Shown here one piece after another: positions 59,821 through 64,000 of a DNA stretch of 64,000 nt. The stretch spans positions 930,001 through 994,000 of the forward strand of contig NZ_AP022599.1 of assembly GCF_010725725.1 (NCBI RefSeq), given 5' to 3'. Position numbers and translations under genes: made by a program. Position 1 is the first letter of the stretch; every line of letters starts with the position of its first letter. The stretch comes from Mycolicibacterium pulveris (GTDB taxonomy: Bacteria; Actinomycetota; Actinomycetes; Mycobacteriales; Mycobacteriaceae). The notes below the pieces were generated by a model. That model ran no database searches, was not told where the DNA came from, and saw only the letters and a program-made list of their open reading frames with translations.

Positions 59821-60876
59821 CTAGCTCCGCTTGGCCAGCTCGCGCAGCACCCGATCGGTGGTCGGCCAATCCATGCACTTGTCGGTGACCGACTGTCCGT
59901 AGGTCAGCGGCTGGGCGTCGCAGGACTGAGCACCCCCGACCAGGAAGCTCTCCAGCATCACGCCACTGATCGGCGCTCCGTCGCGGACCAGCTGTGCGAC
60001 CTCCTCGGCGACAGTGGCCTGACGGACGTGGTCCTTACCGGAGTTGGCGTGGCTGCAGTCGATCACCACCCGGCCGGGCAGGCCCGCCGCGGTGAGCTTG
60101 GCCGCCGTCGCGTGCACCGACTCCGCGTCGTAGTTCGGGCCCCCGGTCCCGCCGCGCAGAATCACGTGGCAGTCCTCGTTGCCCGCGGTGCTCACCAGCG
60201 CGCCGCGGCCAGTATCGTCCATACCGAAGAAGACGTGTTGGGCCGCAGCGGCTTTCACGCCGTCGACCGCGACCTGGATGTTGCCGTCGGTGCCGTTCTT
60301 GAAGCCGACGGGCATCGACAGCCCCGAGGCCAGCTGCCGGTGCACCTGCGATTCGGTGGTGCGGGCGCCGATCGCGCCCCACGCGACCGCATCGGCGATG
60401 TACTGCGGGCTGGTGGGCTCGAGGAACTCGCATCCCACCGGAAGGCCGATGTCGATGATGTCCAGCAGCAGTTGACGAGCGATGCGCAACCCGCGGGCCA
60501 CGTCGAAGGTGCCGTCCATCCCCGGATCGTTGATCAGCCCCTTCCATCCGATCGTCGTGCGCGGCTTCTCGAAGTACACCCGCATCACGATCTTGAGCTG
60601 ATCGCTGAGTTCACCGGCCACCTTGGCCAGTCGGCTGGCGTAGTCCAGCGCCGCGACGGGATCGTGCACCGAGCACGGACCCACGACCACCAGCAGGCGG
60701 TCATCGCGGCCGGCCACGATGTCGGCGATCTCGTCGCGGTCGCGCGCCACCCGCTCCGCGCGCCGGGCACCCAGGGGGAACTCGGTGAGCACGTCGTGTG
60801 GGCTGGGGATCTCGCTGAAGCTGCGGACGCGCCGGTCAGACGTGGCGGGCGGGAGGACGGTCTGGGCCGGGTTCAT
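59821..60876 (-). CDS. aroG: Class I 3-deoxy-7-phosphoheptulonate (DAHP) synthase
   Basis: A 351-residue enzyme condensing phosphoenolpyruvate and erythrose 4-phosphate, the first step of aromatic amino acid synthesis. The PEP and metal motifs are VVGPCSVHDP, MRVYFEKPRTTIGWKG, GFKNGTDG and VIDCSHANSGKDH. It belongs to the AroFGH group, whereas the well-known mycobacterial enzyme (Rv2178c) is class II, so this is probably a second isoenzyme. The ATG complementing 60874-60876 (MNPAQTVLPPATSD) gives the normal length. A leader peptide and attenuator-like hairpins lie upstream. Confidence 0.94.
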   Translation of the reverse strand: MNPAQTVLPPATSDRRVRSFSEIPSPHDVLTEFPLGARRAERVARDRDEIADIVAGRDDRLLVVVGPCSVHDPVAALDYASRLAKVAGELSDQLKIVMRVYFEKPRTTIGWKGLINDPGMDGTFDVARGLRIARQLLLDIIDIGLPVGCEFLEPTSPQYIADAVAWGAIGARTTESQVHRQLASGLSMPVGFKNGTDGNIQVAVDGVKAAAAQHVFFGMDDTGRGALVSTAGNEDCHVILRGGTGGPNYDAESVHATAAKLTAAGLPGRVVIDCSHANSGKDHVRQATVAEEVAQLVRDGAPISGVMLESFLVGGAQSCDAQPLTYGQSVTDKCMDWPTTDRVLRELAKRS

Positions 60877-60940
60877 CTGGTTGAGTGCCTTTCTTGCCTG
60901 GGCACCTGGGTGATTGTCCGGCGCCCTCTTAATGACGAAA

Positions 60941-60964
60941 GGCAGCGACCTGGTGGTCACTGCC
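60941..60964 (-). terminator. Attenuator terminator hairpin in the aroG leader
   Basis: On the minus strand GGCAGTGACC and GGTCGCTGCC form a 10-base stem (one G-U pair) with an ACCA loop, followed by TTTCGTCATT. It lies 64 bases before the aroG start and behind the leader peptide stop. The form is that of an intrinsic terminator, though its U-tract is short. Confidence 0.65.
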
Positions 60965-61032
60965 TGGGCTCCGGGCGGACGCGTGCTTAGTGCTGCGCTT
61001 TATCGGCTCCACCCGGAGCCTTGATAAAGCGC
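60965..61032 (-). promoter_or_regulatory. Aromatic amino acid attenuator: competing hairpins over the leader peptide
   Basis: Hairpin 1:2 is GCGCTTTATC, GGCTCC, loop GGGT, GGAGCC, GATAAAGCGC (61032 down to 60995) and is a near-perfect 16-pair stem. GGCTCCGGG in its upper part can instead pair with CCCGGAGCC (about 60975-60967), just ahead of the terminator. The Tyr-Trp-Arg-Phe codons of the leader peptide lie on the 5' arm. A ribosome stalled there for lack of charged aromatic tRNAs would open hairpin 1:2 and free the alternative pairing. This is the classical attenuation design; the exact switch is inferred. Confidence 0.65.
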
Positions 61033-61061
61033 CAATAGCTGGCACGCACACCGCTGGTCAC
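60987..61061 (-). CDS. 24-residue aroG leader peptide with Tyr-Trp-Arg-Phe
   Basis: A GTG-started small reading frame (complement of 61059-61061) ends with TAA at 60987-60989 and encodes 24 residues with ASYWRFIKAPGG in the middle. Tyr9, Trp10 and Phe12 are the three end products of the pathway controlled by aroG. A -10 TATAAC lies 9 bases before the GTG, so translation may be leaderless. The codons fall on one arm of a strong hairpin. Such placement is the signature of an attenuation leader peptide rather than of a functional protein. Confidence 0.7.
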   Translation of the reverse strand: MTSGVRASYWRFIKAPGGADKAQH

Positions 61062-61070
61062 GGGCCACAG

Positions 61071-61098
61071 GTTATACCGACGTCACAGACGCCGCCAA
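61071..61098 (-). promoter_or_regulatory. Sigma-A-like promoter of the aroG leader
   Basis: On the minus strand TTGGCG (61098-61093) and TATAAC (61076-61071) are separated by 16 bases. Transcription would begin about at 61064, just before the leader peptide GTG at 61061. This gives a leader RNA of about 190 bases before aroG. Confidence 0.6.
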
Positions 61099-61273
61099 AT
61101 CGGCCCCGGGGACTGCCCGCACCGAGCGAACTCCTCCTGACCCGCTTCGCCGTACATGCATTTACGCTCCAGTAAATATCTAACTTGCATGTTCAATTTG
61201 CTCTGTATTCGAGCATCAGACAGCTATATCCACTCTGCCAGGGATTATCGTCAAATGCCAAACTTGGAACATC

Positions 61274-61301
61274 TTGATATCTGCTTGCTGAACGCTATCA
61301 T
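61274..61301 (+). promoter_or_regulatory. Sigma-A-like promoter of the small secreted repeat protein
   Basis: TTGATA (61274-61279) and TATCAT (61296-61301) are 16 bases apart in a stretch much richer in A and T than the rest of the window. The predicted start near 61308 leaves a 5' leader of about 50 bases with AGGAGGG and GGGAGG before the ATG at 61357. Confidence 0.55.
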
Positions 61302-61356
61302 TAGCAAATGCTTGGTCACCGAGGGTCAGGCATCTCACAGGAGGGCAGGGAGGAAC

Positions 61357-61731
61357 ATGGCTAAGAAGAACATGGCGGTGAAGGCGCTCGCAGCGGGGCT
61401 GATGGCCGGGGGGATGTTGGTCGGCGGACCTGCAGGCATGGCGTTTGCCGACGGCGGTCTCGGGGGCCTCCTCAGCTCAGTGGTCGACGGCGCGAACGGC
61501 GCGGTGCAAAACGTCGTCGACCAGAACAACAAAGGCCTGCAGGGCGTGACGGCGATCAACAACGAGGGCCTGCAGAACGTCACGGACCTCAACAACAAAG
61601 GCCTGCAAAACGGTGTCGCCTCGTTGAACGACGCCCTTCAGGCGACGGTGCCCGCCACCCAGTCGACGTTGTCGGCCGCCAACGGGCTGGTGAAGTTCGC
61701 GGTTCATGGACTGCTTCGGGGCGGCAACTAG
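61357..61731 (+). CDS. Small secreted protein with Asn-rich 11-residue repeats
   Basis: A 124-residue protein of unknown family. Residues 1-31 are a signal peptide (MAKKNMAVKALAAGLMAGG, ending MAFA). From about 50 on, a unit of 11 residues recurs: GVTAINNEGLQ, NVTDLNNKGLQ and NGVASLNDALQ, with a preceding NVVDQNNKGLQ. These are likely amphipathic helices or a coiled coil. There are no cysteines. The ATG at 61357 has a strong GGGAGG site. The frame is open further 5', but that part is AT-rich promoter DNA. A strong terminator follows the stop, so it is probably monocistronic. Confidence 0.75.
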   Translation: MAKKNMAVKALAAGLMAGGMLVGGPAGMAFADGGLGGLLSSVVDGANGAVQNVVDQNNKGLQGVTAINNEGLQNVTDLNNKGLQNGVASLNDALQATVPATQSTLSAANGLVKFAVHGLLRGGN

Positions 61732-61754
61732 ATTCGGACCGATCACAGCGAATA

Positions 61755-61784
61755 CACCCCCGGTTCCCGGTTGGACCGGGGGTG
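61755..61784 (+). terminator. Strong hairpin terminator after the repeat protein gene
   Basis: CACCCCCGGT (61755-61764) and ACCGGGGGTG (61775-61784) form a perfect 10-base stem with a 10-base loop, followed by CTTCGTTTCG. It lies 23 bases past the stop codon. Confidence 0.8.
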
Positions 61785-61854
61785 CTTCGTTTCGACAGCT
61801 GCGCCGGCAGTCGGCTCTTGACAACCCCGGCGCGTCGGCCCAACGCTGGCGTAG

Positions 61855-63480
61855 ATGGCTTCGAGAAATTCGAGCGCGTTCGACTACATCATCGTCGGGG
61901 CCGGATCGGCGGGCTGCGTCCTGGCCAACCGGCTGACCGAAGACCCCAGGATCGACGTCTTGCTCGTCGAAGCCGGCGGCAGAGACCGGAGCCCGATGAT
62001 CCGAATTCCCAAGGGAGTCGGGAAGATTCTCGGCAACCCGAAGCTCACCTGGCACTTCCCGGTCCGCCCCGTCGGACCGTCCAAGGTCGTCGAACAATGG
62101 GTGCGCGGCAAGACCCTCGGCGGATCCAGTTCGGTCAACGGAATGGTCTACAACCGTGGCAGCGCGGCCGACTACGACGCGATGGCGGCGCTGGGTAACC
62201 CGGGTTGGGGCTGGAGCCACCTGCTTCCCGCCTTCCGTGCCATCGAGGGCCACGAGTTGAGACCGGATCCGACGCGGGGCTCGCACGGGCCGCTGACGAT
62301 CTCGGTCGACACCGACCGCCCCAGCATCTGCGACGACGTCATCGCCGCCGGTGAACACCTGGGCTGGTCGCCCACCGACGACGTCAACGCCGGCGACGAT
62401 GAACGCATCGGCCCTGCGCCCCGAACCATCAAGCGCGGCAAGCGGGTCAGCGCTGCGCATGCGTTCCTTCACCCGGTCACCCACCGCGCGAACCTCACCG
62501 TCGCCACCGATACCAGCGTCAACCGGGTGCTCGTTGAGAACGACAAGGCAATCGGGATCGAAACGACCTCGCGCGGCGCCACGGTCGACCACACGGCCCG
62601 GCGTGAGGTGATCCTGTCCGCGGGCAGCATCTGCACCCCGAAACTGCTGCAGCTGTCCGGCATCGGGGACCGGTCGCTGCTGCGCCGCCTGGGCATCGAC
62701 ACCGTCGCGGACAGCCCCAACGTCGGCCGACGCCTGCGCGAACACCGCTGCCTCGTCATCCAGTTCCGGCTCAACCGGGATATCGGGTACAACCGGCTGC
62801 TGAGCACGCCGCTGCGCCAGGCCGCGACCACCGCAAGGTATTTGGCGACGAGGCGGGGCCCCCTCGCCGGCGCGGCTTTCGACGTCATCGGGTTCTTCAA
62901 GACAGCACCCGAACTCGACCGGCCGGACGCCCAGATCCTCATGGCGCCGTTCTCGCTGGCGCCGTACGAACAGGGTGAAGCGGCGGCCGTCGAGCGCGCT
63001 CCGGGCGTCCAGGCCATCGGCTACGTCCTGCGCCCCGACAGCGAAGGCTCGGTGGCGATCACATCGTCCGCCCCGGAGGCACCGCTGGACATCGACGCCG
63101 GCTTCCTGACCACCGCGCAGGACCGGGCGAAGAGCGTCGCGCTGTTTCACACGATGCGCCGGTTGTTCAGCCAGCCGCCGATCGCGCGATCACTCGCCGC
63201 CGAGACCCGCCCGGGTGCGCAAGTCGTTACGGACCAGGCGATCATCGATGCCGGACTCGACGAGGGCTACTGCGGGTACCACGCCGTCGGCACGTGCGCC
63301 ATGGGCCCCAACGACACTGACGTCGTGGATTCGTCGCTGCGCGTCCGCGGCGTCGACAATCTGCGGGTGATGGATGCCTCGGTCATGCCGACGATGGTGT
63401 CGGGCAACCTCAACGGTCCGGTGATGGCGATGGCTTGGCGGGCAGCCGATCTCATCCTCGCCGAGGCTTCGCTCAGGTGA
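61855..63480 (+). CDS. GMC family FAD-dependent oxidoreductase (choline dehydrogenase-like)
   Basis: A 541-residue flavoprotein. The FAD motif is IIVGAGSAGCVLANRL (about 12-27), followed by LLVEAG and the GMC signature GKTLGGSSSVNGMVYNRGS. The second signature is ILSAGSICTPKLLQLSGIG. The active-site His lies in GYHAVGTCAMG and the partner Asn in SGNLNGPVMAMAWR. It oxidises a primary alcohol to an aldehyde; choline, glucose and other alcohols are substrates in the family and the specific one is unknown. No signal peptide. The stop overlaps that of the convergent secreted-protein gene by eight bases. Confidence 0.9.
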   Translation: MASRNSSAFDYIIVGAGSAGCVLANRLTEDPRIDVLLVEAGGRDRSPMIRIPKGVGKILGNPKLTWHFPVRPVGPSKVVEQWVRGKTLGGSSSVNGMVYNRGSAADYDAMAALGNPGWGWSHLLPAFRAIEGHELRPDPTRGSHGPLTISVDTDRPSICDDVIAAGEHLGWSPTDDVNAGDDERIGPAPRTIKRGKRVSAAHAFLHPVTHRANLTVATDTSVNRVLVENDKAIGIETTSRGATVDHTARREVILSAGSICTPKLLQLSGIGDRSLLRRLGIDTVADSPNVGRRLREHRCLVIQFRLNRDIGYNRLLSTPLRQAATTARYLATRRGPLAGAAFDVIGFFKTAPELDRPDAQILMAPFSLAPYEQGEAAAVERAPGVQAIGYVLRPDSEGSVAITSSAPEAPLDIDAGFLTTAQDRAKSVALFHTMRRLFSQPPIARSLAAETRPGAQVVTDQAIIDAGLDEGYCGYHAVGTCAMGPNDTDVVDSSLRVRGVDNLRVMDASVMPTMVSGNLNGPVMAMAWRAADLILAEASLR

Positions 63481-63841
63481 CCCGCGTCCAGGGTTGACAG
63501 TTGCGCGATTCGAACGCCTTGACCGTCGAGTTGATGTTCGCGTACATCGGGCCCATGGAGATGTTGGTCGCGACGACGTTGTCCTTGTTCGCGTCGGGCG
63601 TGCTGTAGGTGAACCACACGCACATCGAATCCTGTGTCGGTATGTCGTTGATCCAGACGCCGAACGCCGACGCCGTTCCGTCCGAATGGTAGAGGCCCGG
63701 CGCGATGTCGGGCCCGACCAGAAAGAAGCCGTTTCCCGGGATGGGATCCAGTGGCGCGGCCGCCGCCGGCGGTGCGCTCACGATCGCGGCCGCCGAGACC
63801 ATCAGCACGGCCGCCGCCTGAGACCAACCCGTCGAGGGCAT
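63473..63841 (-). CDS. Secreted protein of unknown function
   Basis: A 122-residue protein. A signal peptide covers about 1-29 (MPSTGWSQAAAVLMVSAAAI, ending PPAAAAP). The mature part is beta-rich (GNGFFLVGPDIAPGLYHS, CVWFTYSTPD) with two cysteines (SMCVWF and RNCQPW) that could form a disulfide. I do not recognise the family. The ATG complementing 63839-63841 is the natural start, as it leads into the signal peptide. It faces the GMC oxidoreductase and is divergent from an enoyl-CoA hydratase gene. Confidence 0.7.
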   Translation of the reverse strand: MPSTGWSQAAAVLMVSAAAIVSAPPAAAAPLDPIPGNGFFLVGPDIAPGLYHSDGTASAFGVWINDIPTQDSMCVWFTYSTPDANKDNVVATNISMGPMYANINSTVKAFESRNCQPWTRVT

Positions 63842-63905
63842 CGTTTCAACGTATGCCCTCGACGGCTTCGGTGGTGCAGAATTCACACCGAGTGAGGTGA
63901 TCGCG

Positions 63906-64000
63906 ATGGACGAACCCGTGCTGGTACACGACCGCGACGAGCGCGGGGTCGTCACCCTCACCCTGAACCGCCCGCAGTCCTTCAATGCACTCTCGGAGGG
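63906..64000 (+). CDS. Enoyl-CoA hydratase/isomerase family protein, N-terminal part (runs off the window)
   Basis: About 31 codons are present: MDEPVLVHDRDERGVVTLTL, then NRPQSFNALSE. The opening strand followed by LNRP-x(3)-NAL is the classic crotonase-fold start. A GAGGTGA site lies 6 bases upstream. These enzymes add water across, or shift, double bonds in acyl-CoA during fatty acid breakdown. The active-site glutamates are outside the window. Confidence 0.85.
   Translation, partial: MDEPVLVHDRDERGVVTLTLNRPQSFNALSE

Noticed and set aside
60877..60960. Longer N-terminus for the DAHP synthase (GTG at 60960)
   Set aside because: It would place coding sequence over the attenuator terminator, and class I enzymes start near MNPAQ; the 351-residue version has the usual length.
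61156..61356. 67-codon 5' extension of the small secreted repeat protein
   Set aside because: The composition is unlike mycobacterial coding DNA, it contains a good promoter, and it would bury the signal peptide.

Overview
The window is a high-GC actinobacterial chromosome segment. Its gene content and order point to a non-tuberculous, probably fast-growing Mycobacterium (Mycolicibacterium). Evidence includes the WhiB3, SigD/RsdA, ImuA'/ImuB/DnaE2, MfpA conservon, GuaB2/GuaB3 and FHA-ABC (Rv1747-type) proteins. From memory, the order follows the M. tuberculosis Rv3329-Rv3416 interval with many insertions and losses (dacB1, YihY, trpS, icd1, metY-metX, folD, mfpA operon, spoU, dnaE2, htdY, acrA1, iunH, imuB-imuA', guaA, HAD-GH65, choD, guaB3-guaB2, sigD, whiB3). 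Species cannot be fixed from sequence reading alone. I see no tRNA, rRNA, CRISPR array, insertion sequence or prophage.

Layout. 1-3.3 kb: amine or amino-acid catabolism (aldehyde dehydrogenase, Lrp regulator, a frameshifted class III aminotransferase, an SMP-30/strictosidine synthase-like protein). 3.3-10.2 kb: CNNM/CBS membrane protein, DacB1, a guanidinium exporter behind a guanidine-III riboswitch, a YihY membrane protein, TrpS, exonuclease III and an alpha/beta hydrolase. 10.2-20.2 kb: both isocitrate dehydrogenase types side by side, a SAM-IV riboswitch with metY-metX, a methyltransferase, FolD and an OYE-type oxidoreductase. 20.4-25.2 kb: FHA-ABC exporter, hemophore-like protein, and a nitric-oxide defence operon nsrR-hmp with a palindrome at its start. 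25.3-29.8 kb: a conservon (histidine kinase, roadblock, DUF742, GTPase) ending in the pentapeptide protein MfpA. 30-38 kb: SpoU-type methyltransferase, nitroreductase, PPOX protein, a secreted glycoside hydrolase with an acidic tail, dnaE2 with a LexA box and a decayed EamA transporter. 38-45.6 kb: universal stress protein, HtdY, acyl-CoA reductase, nucleoside hydrolase and imuA'-imuB with a second LexA box. 45.7-58 kb: guaA, a HAD/GH65 disaccharide phosphorylase pair, phoU, choD, guaB3-guaB2, and sigD with its anti-sigma factor. 58-64 kb: whiB3, a class I DAHP synthase behind an apparent aromatic-amino-acid attenuator, a small repeat-bearing secreted protein, a GMC oxidoreductase, a secreted protein and the start of an enoyl-CoA hydratase.

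The clearest functional themes are SOS mutagenesis (dnaE2, imuA', imuB), guanine nucleotide synthesis and salvage (guaA, guaB2, guaB3, iunH), sulfur amino acid synthesis under a SAM riboswitch, and RNA-level control (two riboswitches and one attenuator). The most notable less-described signals are: the aroG attenuator with a Tyr-Trp-Arg-Phe leader peptide; a dispersed intergenic palindrome present three times, each copy just 3' of a purine gene; and three convergent gene pairs whose TAG stops overlap in a shared CTAG.
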